Source of the DNA: Rickettsiales bacterium
GTDB taxonomy: Bacteria; Pseudomonadota; Alphaproteobacteria; Rickettsiales; UBA3002
DNA length: 34,531 nt
Assembly (NCBI GenBank): GCA_028281385.1
Contig: JANQJY010000101.1
Location: 1 to 34,531, forward strand
Reading direction: 5' to 3'
In this document: piece after piece, positions 7,449 through 14,588 of the stretch
How positions within the stretch are numbered: position 1 is the stretch's first letter
Layout of the letters: the number at the start of each line of letters is the position of its first letter
Notes under the pieces: generated by a model
What the model was told of the DNA's origin: nothing
Databases searched by the model: none
The model's input: the letters and a program-made list of their open reading frames with translations, nothing else
Translations under genes and position numbers: made by a program

Positions 7449-8313
7449 GGAAAAAGACGAACATTCAGGCGTCGAGACAACCGGCCATGAATGGGACGGC
7501 CTCAAGGAACTCAACAACCCGTTGCCGCGCTGGTGGCTGTGGGTGTTTTACCTCACCATCATCTGGTCGGTCGGCTACTGGGTGGTCTATCCGGCCTGGC
7601 CGACGCTCTCAGGCGAAGGGGAACGCGGCGGCACCGCAGGCACCTTGGGGTGGACGCAATATAAAAAGCTCAAAGAGGACCAGGCGGAAATCATGGCACG
7701 CCGCGCCGACTATCTGAAACGGTTTCACGATGCGTCTTTTGAAGAGATTACCAATGACCCCGAACTTTATGCCTTCGCACTGGCGGGCGGCAAGTCCGCC
7801 TTTAAGGACAATTGCGCCACCTGTCACGGTACCGGCGGCGCAGGTGCGCCCGGCTATCCGAATCTCAATGACGATGACTGGATCTGGAGCGGCGATATGG
7901 ACGGCATCTATCAGACCATCAAATACGGTATTCGCATGCATGACGAGGCACATGAGTCGCTGATGCCGGCCTATGCCGACATACTCAGCGCCGAAGAGAT
8001 TTCCGCCGTTGCGGATTATGTGCTGGCACTGGGAGGCCGGGATCCGGCAGGCAGTCACGCTGCTGGGGCCCAACTGTTCGCCGAACATTGCGCTACCTGT
8101 CACGGCGCTGACGGACGCGGCATACGCGAGCTTGGCGCTCCCAATCTGGCGGATGCCATCTGGCTGAAAAGTGAAGACGGCTCGAAACAGGGGGTCATGG
8201 ACCAGATACGCTATCCCAAACACGGCATGATGCCTGCCTGGGTGGATCGTCTGGATGAGGATACCATCCGGCAGTTAACCGTTTATGTGCACAGCTTAGG
8301 CGGAGGTGAATAG
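7435..8313 (+). CDS. ccoP: cbb3-type cytochrome c oxidase subunit III (di-heme)
   Basis: This 292-residue subunit has an N-terminal FixP-type membrane anchor (WDGLKELNNPLPRWWLWVFYLTIIW, about 20-44) and two periplasmic cytochrome c domains. Heme sites are C127-A-T-C130-H131 and C219-A-T-C222-H223, with M177 (SLMPAY) and M266 (GMMPAW) as probable axial ligands. It takes electrons from soluble cytochrome c or the bc1 complex and passes them to CcoO. The ATG at 7435 was chosen because GAGG stands six bases ahead. A GTG at 7423 and an ATG at 7429 are in the same frame but would overlap that ribosome site. It overlaps ccoQ and is followed by a palindromic element before ccoG. Confidence 0.97.
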   Translation: MTEHKEKDEHSGVETTGHEWDGLKELNNPLPRWWLWVFYLTIIWSVGYWVVYPAWPTLSGEGERGGTAGTLGWTQYKKLKEDQAEIMARRADYLKRFHDASFEEITNDPELYAFALAGGKSAFKDNCATCHGTGGAGAPGYPNLNDDDWIWSGDMDGIYQTIKYGIRMHDEAHESLMPAYADILSAEEISAVADYVLALGGRDPAGSHAAGAQLFAEHCATCHGADGRGIRELGAPNLADAIWLKSEDGSKQGVMDQIRYPKHGMMPAWVDRLDEDTIRQLTVYVHSLGGGE

Positions 8314-8358
8314 AGCCTGGAAAGTGGAACGGTGTTTGTCTAACCTGTGTTAACCGGC

Positions 8359-8450
8359 GTCACCCCGCAGAAGGCTGAAAGCCTGATTGCGGGGTTAGAG
8401 TCATCCCTTAACCCCGCAATGCGCTTGCAAGCGAGCTTATGCGGGGTGAC
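8359..8450. repeat. tandem two-hairpin palindromic element between ccoP and ccoG
   Basis: Outer ends GTCACCCCGCA (8359-8369) and TGCGGGGTGAC (8440-8450) are exact inverted repeats. Each half also folds alone: the left as CCCCGCA...TGCGGGG with an inner AGGCT-GAA-AGCCT, the right as ACCCCGCA...TGCGGGGT with an inner GCTTGCAAGC palindrome. It sits inside the oxidase operon. It could slow or partly stop transcription, or stabilise the upstream ccoNOQP message relative to the assembly genes. Confidence 0.75.
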
Positions 8451-8477
8451 AATTGTCAAGGTAAAGCGAAATAAATC

Positions 8478-9920
8478 ATGACTGTTTCCCGACTTCCAGA
8501 TTCCGGATCTCCAGATTCCATTCAATATTTCGCCAAGGAACCGAAAGTCTATCCGAAACGCGTCTGGGGGCGGTATCGTAAAGTCAAATGGCTGGTGATG
8601 ATCGTCACGCTGGGCATTTATTACCTTGCACCCTTTCTGCGCTGGGACCGTGGCCCCAATGCGCCGGATCAGGCGATCCTGATCGATATGGTGAACCGCC
8701 GCGGCTATTTTTTCTTCATCGAAATCTGGCCGCAGGAAGTCTATTACCTCACCGGCATTTTGATTCTGGCCGCCGTCGCGTTGTTTTTCGCCACCTCTCT
8801 GGCGGGCCGCATATGGTGCGGCTATCTGTGTTTCCAGACGGTATGGACCGATCTGTTCGTCTGGGTGGAACGCATCGTTCAGGGAGACCGCAACGCCCGC
8901 AAGAAGCTCGATGAATCTCCCTGGACGTTCCGAAAACTTTATCAGAAAGGGCTCACACATCTGATCTGGCTGATCATCGGCCTGTGTACCGGCGGCGCCT
9001 GGGTATTTTACTTTAATGATGCCCCAACACTGCTTGAGCAGATTCTGCATCTCGATGTGCCGACGTCGGTGCTGGGGTGGATTATTACGCTGACCTTCAC
9101 CACCTATCTCATGGCCGGTTTTGCCCGTCAGCAGGTCTGCAAATATATGTGCCCTTATGCACGGTTTCAGTCAGCGATGTTTGATCGTGATACGCTGATC
9201 ATCGGCTATGATGAGAAACGGGGTGAAAAACGCGGAAAACTGAAAGACCGGGAAGACAATCCCGATCAGGGCGATTGCATCGACTGTTCCCTGTGCGTGC
9301 AGGTCTGCCCGATGGGCATCGATATCCGCGAGGGGCTGCAATATGAATGTATCGCCTGCGGGCTGTGCATTGATGCCTGTAACAATGTAATGGACAAGAT
9401 AGGGTTTGAGCGCGGCCTGATCCGTTATGATACAATGACCAACCAGGAAGCACGCGACGCCGGCAAGCCGGTGGCATCGGCATGGTCGCATGTCCTTCGT
9501 CCACGTACCTTTTATTACACTGCCATCCTCATTCTGGTTGGCAGTATCATGCTTTACAGCCTGCTGACACGCTCACCGCTGGAATTGCATGTACTACACG
9601 ACCGCAACCCGCTCTTTGTCAAACTGTCGGACGGCTCAATTCGCAACGGCTATGATATCCGCATTCTGAACAAGACCCATGAGGACCGTGTCTACCGCCT
9701 GCACATCTCAGGGCTGGAGAATGCCACCATGCAGATGCAGGGAGCCGGGGAGATCGACCCCAATCGTCTGCCCGTATTTGCCGACAGTGTCGGCCATTTT
9801 CGCCTGTTCGTAACGGCAGAAAAGCAAATCGAAAACCGATATGACGTGACATTTCATCTGGAAGAGCTAAACTCAAAAGAAACGGATCAGCTGAGAAGTG
9901 TTTTCATCAGCGGGAAATAA
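8478..9920 (+). CDS. ccoG: cytochrome c oxidase accessory protein CcoG (FixG), polyferredoxin
   Basis: This 480-residue membrane protein has about five hydrophobic helices (about 38-52, 88-108, 160-178, 196-215, 340-357) and a cytoplasmic ferredoxin region with two [4Fe-4S] sites: C267, C270, C273, C277 and C291, C294, C297, C301. Membrane-loop motifs WCGYLC (residues 113-118) and CKYMCPYARFQ (221-231) are typical of the family, and the C-terminal part is an Ig-like domain. CcoG reduces Cu(II) during assembly of the cbb3 CuB site. The ribosome site ahead of the ATG is weak. It follows the palindromic element and precedes the chemoreceptor-like gene by 12 bases. Confidence 0.96.
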   Translation: MTVSRLPDSGSPDSIQYFAKEPKVYPKRVWGRYRKVKWLVMIVTLGIYYLAPFLRWDRGPNAPDQAILIDMVNRRGYFFFIEIWPQEVYYLTGILILAAVALFFATSLAGRIWCGYLCFQTVWTDLFVWVERIVQGDRNARKKLDESPWTFRKLYQKGLTHLIWLIIGLCTGGAWVFYFNDAPTLLEQILHLDVPTSVLGWIITLTFTTYLMAGFARQQVCKYMCPYARFQSAMFDRDTLIIGYDEKRGEKRGKLKDREDNPDQGDCIDCSLCVQVCPMGIDIREGLQYECIACGLCIDACNNVMDKIGFERGLIRYDTMTNQEARDAGKPVASAWSHVLRPRTFYYTAILILVGSIMLYSLLTRSPLELHVLHDRNPLFVKLSDGSIRNGYDIRILNKTHEDRVYRLHISGLENATMQMQGAGEIDPNRLPVFADSVGHFRLFVTAEKQIENRYDVTFHLEELNSKETDQLRSVFISGK

Positions 9921-9932
9921 ACAGAGGAACAG

Positions 9933-10589
9933 GTGAGCCAGGCAATACAGCAACAACTTCAGCATGTGCTGCAGATCAACCATCTGATCTCACGTCTGCC
10001 TGTGATAGCAGAAGATATCAAACTCATTGCCTGTAATGCTGAAATTTCCGCATCACGCGCTGGAGAATCCGGTCGTTCGTTGCGTGTCATGACGTCTGAT
10101 ATCAACCAGCTCGCCAATATCATACATGAGCGGGTGAGTGATGTGATTCGGCATATCACCAACGCCACACGGCATATCGGCGTTTGTGCCACCAATCTGC
10201 GTAACTACAAAGCACTGAACGACGCCTCTGACCATTTGAGCTCTTTCGATACCAGCCTGTCCCGCCATAATCTTGAAAAGATACAACATTGCACCGATGT
10301 CGTCATGAAGGAAAACCTCCAGCTGTTTGACGCCACGGAAGACGCGCTTTATAAATTGTCGCAAGGGTTGCTGGATATCCGTGAGCAGATCCGTTTCGGC
10401 GAAATGCTCAGTGTGAACATTGGCATCGAAGTGCCCACCGCACTGAGCGGCAATGAAAAGCTGGAAGTGTTTCTTATTCTCTCCGACCACCTGCGCCAGG
10501 CGTGCGAGGAGATGACAGGCATCATCAGCCAATGTGATAAACTGGCAGTTACATTGCGGCAGCAGGCCGCCAAAAGGGAGGCAGCATGA
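9933..10589 (+). CDS. short cytoplasmic chemoreceptor-like signalling protein
   Basis: This 218-residue, largely helical soluble protein has no membrane segment, HAMP or sensor domain. Residues 29-64 (IKLIACNAEISASRAGESGR...TSDINQLA) match the signalling-hairpin tip of methyl-accepting chemotaxis proteins, which contacts CheA and CheW. The helix entering the tip is only about 25 residues long, much shorter than in ordinary receptors, so the hairpin lies at the N-terminus and the remaining 150 residues form other helices. The start is GTG with GAGGA upstream. The TGA overlaps the next gene's ATG by four bases, so it is translationally coupled to an ODP-type di-iron protein. It probably relays the oxygen or iron state of that partner; whether it joins a chemoreceptor array is unknown. 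Confidence 0.8.
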   Translation: MSQAIQQQLQHVLQINHLISRLPVIAEDIKLIACNAEISASRAGESGRSLRVMTSDINQLANIIHERVSDVIRHITNATRHIGVCATNLRNYKALNDASDHLSSFDTSLSRHNLEKIQHCTDVVMKENLQLFDATEDALYKLSQGLLDIREQIRFGEMLSVNIGIEVPTALSGNEKLEVFLILSDHLRQACEEMTGIISQCDKLAVTLRQQAAKREAA

Positions 10590-11353
10590 GAACAGAGATA
10601 CTATTTGAATCGGACGATCATCGCTGGATTGTATTCGGCCGTGATCCGGATAAACCCGATTATGTCATCGATACCAACGAGTATATCGTCACGTCCGGCG
10701 GTCATACGCTGGTACTGGATCCTGGCGGTACCGAAATCTTCCCCGAGGTCGTCACCGCCATCAGCCAACATGTGGCGGTGGAATCCATCACCGGTATCTT
10801 CGGTTCGCACCAGGATCCGGATATTCTCTCGTCTCTGTCACTATGGCTCGGTATCTGTCCCAATGTCAAAGTGTATGTACCCTGGACATGGACCGGGTTT
10901 GTGACCCATTTCGGGTGCGACGCCTCGCAGCTGGTTTCCGTGCCCGATGAAGGGAGCAGCATTCAGCTGAGTTCCTCCACCAAGCTGGATATCGTCCCGG
11001 CGCATTATCTGCATTCTTCCGGTAATATTCATCTGTATGATTCTAAAGCAAAAATTTATTTTTCCGGTGATGTCGGTGCAGCACTGCTGCCTGCGGAACA
11101 TAACCAACTGTTCGTCGAGAATTTTGATCAACATGTCAAATTCATGGAAGGCTTCCATCGCCGCTGGATGCCCTCCAACGTCGCTCGAGACCATTGGCTG
11201 GCGCGTGTGCGCAAACTCGATATCGACATGCTGTGCCCGCAACATGGCGCCGTGTTCACCGGCGAGAACGTCACCCGTTTCTTCGACTGGTTTGCCTCAC
11301 TGGAGTTGGGCTCGGCCACTCTTGATACCTCAGATGAACAGGAGGCCGCTTAG
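10586..11353 (+). CDS. ODP-family oxygen-binding di-iron protein (metallo-beta-lactamase fold)
   Basis: This 255-residue protein resembles the ODP family, whose characterised member in Treponema is a di-iron oxygen/iron sensor for chemotaxis. Family-type stretches are visible along its length: VFGRDPDKPDYVIDTNEYIV, LDPGGTEIFPEV, GSHQDPDILSSL, PAHYLHSSGN, YFSGDVGAALLP, NFDQHVKFMEGFHRRWM and LCPQHGAVF. Candidate metal ligands are H75, D77, D79, H140, D162 and H220. The start overlaps the chemoreceptor-like gene (ATGA) and its TAG abuts the ccoH ATG, with the ccoH ribosome site AGGAGG inside its last codons. It is therefore an integral part of the oxidase operon. A hydrolase role is less likely given the ODP-specific motifs and the partner gene. 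Confidence 0.85.
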   Translation: MRTEILFESDDHRWIVFGRDPDKPDYVIDTNEYIVTSGGHTLVLDPGGTEIFPEVVTAISQHVAVESITGIFGSHQDPDILSSLSLWLGICPNVKVYVPWTWTGFVTHFGCDASQLVSVPDEGSSIQLSSSTKLDIVPAHYLHSSGNIHLYDSKAKIYFSGDVGAALLPAEHNQLFVENFDQHVKFMEGFHRRWMPSNVARDHWLARVRKLDIDMLCPQHGAVFTGENVTRFFDWFASLELGSATLDTSDEQEAA

Positions 11354-11581
11354 ATGACTTCGACTCCGCTGAAAGATCGTCTGATCCCTTGGTATTTCGT
11401 CATGGCATTCCTGGTGGTGTTCGCCGTCAACGGCGTCTTTATTTATCTCGCGACCAGCACGCATCCGGATGTCGTCACCGAAAATGCCTATGAAAAGGGG
11501 CTGGCGTATGACCGCATCGTTGAGGAAGTGAGACAACACAAAGCCGACACACTGTTACAGCATGGAACAGGCGATCAATAG
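11354..11581 (+). CDS. ccoH: CcoH/FixH, short form
   Basis: This 75-residue protein has the FixH N-terminal hallmark: IPWYFVMAFLVVFAVNGVFIYLATST (one membrane helix, about 11-36) followed by TENAYEKGLAYDR. Typical FixH proteins are about 150-170 residues and continue into a periplasmic domain. Here the frame ends after about 25 more charged residues, so that domain is missing. CcoH helps assemble or stabilise the oxidase through its membrane helix. AGGAGG lies upstream, and the gene overlaps ccoI by 20 bases. No continuation of the lost domain was seen in other frames, since ccoI begins at once. It may be a naturally short variant or a truncation that remains functional. Confidence 0.85.
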   Translation: MTSTPLKDRLIPWYFVMAFLVVFAVNGVFIYLATSTHPDVVTENAYEKGLAYDRIVEEVRQHKADTLLQHGTGDQ

Positions 11582-13703
11582 TCAGCATTTTCATATTGAA
11601 GGAATACGTTGCGCACGCTGCATTCATGCGATTGAATCGGCCCTACAGCATGAACCGGCCGTCACCCAGGCACGCGTGAATATGAGCACCAACCGGCTTA
11701 CCCTTGCCGGGCAGGGGGAGTATTCACTGATCCATCATTTCACCCAACTCATTGAATCGCTGGGTTATAAGGTCAGCGCATCGGACGCACCAGCCACCGA
11801 CCATGATGATGCAAAACACCTGCTGCGCTGCATGGCTGTCGCCGGTTTCGCCATGGGCAACATCATGCTGATCTCCTTTGCGCTGTGGAGCAGTGAGCAA
11901 CAGGTCATGGGACTGGCCACGCGCGATCTGCTGCACTGGATTTCCGCGCTCATCGCCCTGCCGACGATCGCCTATGCCGGCCGGCCGTTTTTCGCCTCAG
12001 CATGGGGCGTGCTACGACATGGCCGCACCAACATGGATGTACCGATCTCACTGGCACTCATTCTGGCAAGCGGCATGAGCCTATTTGAAACCTTCCATCA
12101 TGGGGAACACGCCTATTTCGATTCCGCTGTCATGCTGCTATTCTTTCTGCTTATCGGACGCTGGCTCGATGCACGTGCACGCGGCAAGGCACGCGAGAAT
12201 GCCGGAAACCTGCTGGCCATGATGCAAGGTTCGGCAACGGTGGTCGAAGAAGACGGAACACAACGCACCGTTCCTATCAAGGAGCTGCGGGAAAATAGGG
12301 TGATTCGCATCGCAACGGGGGAAAAAATCCCAACCGATGCCACCATTATCGAAGGCCGTTCCGAAATCGATACCAGCCTGGTCACCGGCGAAACATTGCC
12401 GCACGCTGTCACGGAAGGCGATACCGTCTATGGCGGCACGTTGAATCTGTCCGCACCGCTGACAGCCCGTGTATTAAAGGCCAGCGACGACAGCCTGCTC
12501 GCCGATATCATCCGCCTGATGGAACAGGCGGAACAAGGCCGTGCGCATTATGTGCGGCTGGCGGACAAGGCTGCAGCCCTCTATACACCCGTGGTGCATA
12601 CGCTCGCCGCTTGTGCCTTTTTCGGATGGTACCTGGTTGGCGGTATCGCCTGGCAGGAAGCGCTGCTGATTGCGATCACCACACTGATCATCACCTGCCC
12701 CTGCGCACTGGGGCTGGCAGTGCCGGTGGTCCAAGTGCTGGCGACCAGCTGGCTGATGTCACGCGGCATGCTGGTCAAATCCGGCGATGCACTAGAACGG
12801 CTGGCACGCATCGATACGGTCCTGTTCGACAAAACCGGTACACTGACAAAGGGCGCACCGGCACTGGTGGGCGATTATCCCGAAGACAGGCTGCAACTTG
12901 CCGCCTCACTCGCCGCGCACAGCAAACATCCCTATAGCCAGGCCATCAGCCGCGCCTATGACGGTGCGTTGCTGACGCTGGACGGCATACGCGAAATCCC
13001 CGGCACGGGTGTGGAAGGTGTCTATGACGGACAGCCCGTCTTTCTTGGAAAACAGAAAGAAGAGGTGACGGAGGATGCTACCCCACCATCATCGGACGGT
13101 AGCAGCCACATCTGGCTGTATCAGACTGGAAAGGAAGCATGCGTCTTTCAGTTGTGTGACCCGTTGCGCGACGATAGTAAAGACATCGTATCGGCCCTGA
13201 AACAGGCGCAGATGGACATACATCTGTTATCAGGAGACCGCCGGACAACCGTGGAAAATGTGGCAAACACGCTGGATATCAACCATTGGCAAAGCGGAAT
13301 GCTGCCTCAGGATAAGACAGCGGCCATCAAGCAGCTGCAGGAGCAGAAACGCCATGTGCTGATGGTGGGTGATGGCCTCAATGATGCGCCGTCGCTGGCA
13401 CAGGCCGATGTGTCGATGTCACCGGCAAGCGGGATGGATATGACGCAAAACAGCGCCGATATTGTGTTTCAGGGTGACCGGCTGGCGCCGGTACTGCACT
13501 CATGGCGCATGGCCAGATTCTCAACCACGCTGGTAAAGCAAAATTTTATGCTGGCGGTGTTGTATAATTGCCTCGCCATTCCGCTGGCCGTGGCTGGCTA
13601 TGTCACGCCGCTCATTGCGGCGATTGCCATGTCCTCTTCATCCCTGATTGTGATCGCCAACTCATTCCGTATCCATATGATACAGGAGGAGGGGACAAGC
13701 TGA
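11562..13703 (+). CDS. ccoI: copper-translocating P1B-type ATPase CcoI (FixI)
   Basis: This 713-residue ATPase exports Cu+ across the inner membrane for insertion into the cbb3 oxidase. An N-terminal heavy-metal-associated domain carries GIRCARC (C17, C20). Two early membrane-helix pairs follow, then the actuator loop with SLVTGETLP (about 272-280), the metal-binding membrane motif C379-P380-C381 (ITCPCALGLAVP), the phosphorylation site D423 in DKTGTLT, the HP motif (SKHPYSQAI) and the hinge GDGLNDAPSL near residue 607. Length and motif order are complete for CopA2/FixI. It starts inside ccoH, and its stop overlaps the ccoS start by one base (TGATG). Confidence 0.96.
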   Translation: MEQAINSQHFHIEGIRCARCIHAIESALQHEPAVTQARVNMSTNRLTLAGQGEYSLIHHFTQLIESLGYKVSASDAPATDHDDAKHLLRCMAVAGFAMGNIMLISFALWSSEQQVMGLATRDLLHWISALIALPTIAYAGRPFFASAWGVLRHGRTNMDVPISLALILASGMSLFETFHHGEHAYFDSAVMLLFFLLIGRWLDARARGKARENAGNLLAMMQGSATVVEEDGTQRTVPIKELRENRVIRIATGEKIPTDATIIEGRSEIDTSLVTGETLPHAVTEGDTVYGGTLNLSAPLTARVLKASDDSLLADIIRLMEQAEQGRAHYVRLADKAAALYTPVVHTLAACAFFGWYLVGGIAWQEALLIAITTLIITCPCALGLAVPVVQVLATSWLMSRGMLVKSGDALERLARIDTVLFDKTGTLTKGAPALVGDYPEDRLQLAASLAAHSKHPYSQAISRAYDGALLTLDGIREIPGTGVEGVYDGQPVFLGKQKEEVTEDATPPSSDGSSHIWLYQTGKEACVFQLCDPLRDDSKDIVSALKQAQMDIHLLSGDRRTTVENVANTLDINHWQSGMLPQDKTAAIKQLQEQKRHVLMVGDGLNDAPSLAQADVSMSPASGMDMTQNSADIVFQGDRLAPVLHSWRMARFSTTLVKQNFMLAVLYNCLAIPLAVAGYVTPLIAAIAMSSSSLIVIANSFRIHMIQEEGTS

Positions 13704-13846
13704 TGGACGTACTTCTCTTTCTCATTCCTCTTGCCCTGTTGTTAGGCGTCATCGGACTTATCGCCTTTTTCTGGACACTTAAATCCGGCCAGTATGATGA
13801 TCCGGAAGGCACCGCGAACCGGATTTTGATCGATGATGACGACTAA
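13703..13846 (+). CDS. ccoS: cbb3 oxidase maturation protein CcoS
   Basis: This 47-residue protein has a single membrane helix (about 4-26) followed by LKSGQYDDPEGTANRILIDDDD, the conserved CcoS tail of the form GQ(F/Y)DD.EG...RIL.DD. CcoS is needed to bring cofactors into the oxidase. GGAGG stands upstream within ccoI and the ATG overlaps the ccoI TGA. It closes the cco operon. The longer in-frame extension upstream lies within ccoI and is not used. Confidence 0.9.
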   Translation: MDVLLFLIPLALLLGVIGLIAFFWTLKSGQYDDPEGTANRILIDDDD

Positions 13847-13862
13847 CAAATGATATGGGGAT

Positions 13863-13903
13863 TTGATCAAAATCAATTTTCTGCTACTTTGCCTGACTAT
13901 AGT
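13863..13903 (+). promoter_or_regulatory. perfect FNR box and -10 for ompW
   Basis: TTGATCAAAATCAA at 13863-13876 is a full match to TTGAT-N4-ATCAA. A -10-like TATAGT lies at 13898-13903, the same 35-base offset from box start to -10 as at the cbb3 promoter. Transcription would start near 13911, putting the box at -41.5 and predicting activation under oxygen limitation. It is 17 bases after the ccoS stop. Confidence 0.8.
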
Positions 13904-13943
13904 GACAGTTGAAATACCTAAACTCATCAAAAGGAGTATTCGC

Positions 13944-14588
13944 ATGACAAAACATTTCGCCCTGGGTGCATTACTGGCAACCACATTACTTTCTTCTCCC
14001 GTTACGGCCGCAGAGTCCGTTGAAGGAAAAGCATGGGACGCGAAGGAGCGCTTCATGATACGTGCGCGCGCAATTAACGTAATGCCGGACGAAAGCAGTT
14101 CCACCAATATCGGCGGACGGGTGACTGCAGACGATGCGTTTACACCGGAAGTAGATTTCACCTATTTCTTCACCGACCATATTGCCGCTGAGTTAATTGC
14201 TGCGACCAGCAAGCATGATATGGGCGCCAAAAATACCACGCTCGGTAATCTCGATCTGGGTGACGTATGGGCGCTGCCCCCTACCCTGACCGCACAATAT
14301 CACTTCAACCCGCATGGCCAGCTACGCCCTTATGTGGGCGCAGGGCTTGGTTATATCGTCTGGTATGATGAAGATCCGGGCCAGGTCGTGAATATAGACT
14401 ATGACAATAACATTGCTTATGCACTGCAGGCAGGCATCGATATCGGGCTGGACGAGCATTGGGCGATCAACGCCGATGTGAAAAAACTCTGGCATAATGT
14501 CGATGTCAGCATCAACAGCGGCGCGGTCACCGCCGATGTCGATCTTGATCCGTGGATATTCGGTGTGGGTGTCGCCTACCGCTTCTAG
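13944..14588 (+). CDS. ompW: outer membrane protein OmpW family
   Basis: This 214-residue precursor has a signal peptide (MTKHFALGALLATTLLSSPVTAAES, cleavage near residue 23) and an eight-strand beta-barrel sequence with alternating hydrophobic residues. Family features are WALPPTLTAQYHFNPHGQLRPYVGAGLGY, IDIGLDEHWAINADVKKLW and a terminal aromatic residue (VGVAYRF) for BAM-dependent insertion. OmpW forms a narrow channel for small or hydrophobic molecules. The ATG at 13944 was chosen for its AAGGAG site and signal peptide; upstream in-frame codons would run into the promoter. It is preceded by a perfect FNR box, in keeping with oxygen-controlled ompW in enteric bacteria. Its stop shares the palindrome CTAG with the stop of the convergent gene. 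Confidence 0.9.
   Translation: MTKHFALGALLATTLLSSPVTAAESVEGKAWDAKERFMIRARAINVMPDESSSTNIGGRVTADDAFTPEVDFTYFFTDHIAAELIAATSKHDMGAKNTTLGNLDLGDVWALPPTLTAQYHFNPHGQLRPYVGAGLGYIVWYDEDPGQVVNIDYDNNIAYALQAGIDIGLDEHWAINADVKKLWHNVDVSINSGAVTADVDLDPWIFGVGVAYRF

Noticed and set aside
8490-8519. Short direct repeat TCCAGATTCC in the first codons of ccoG
   Set aside because: Two 10-base copies only, within a poorly conserved N-terminus; chance or minor slippage is enough to explain it.
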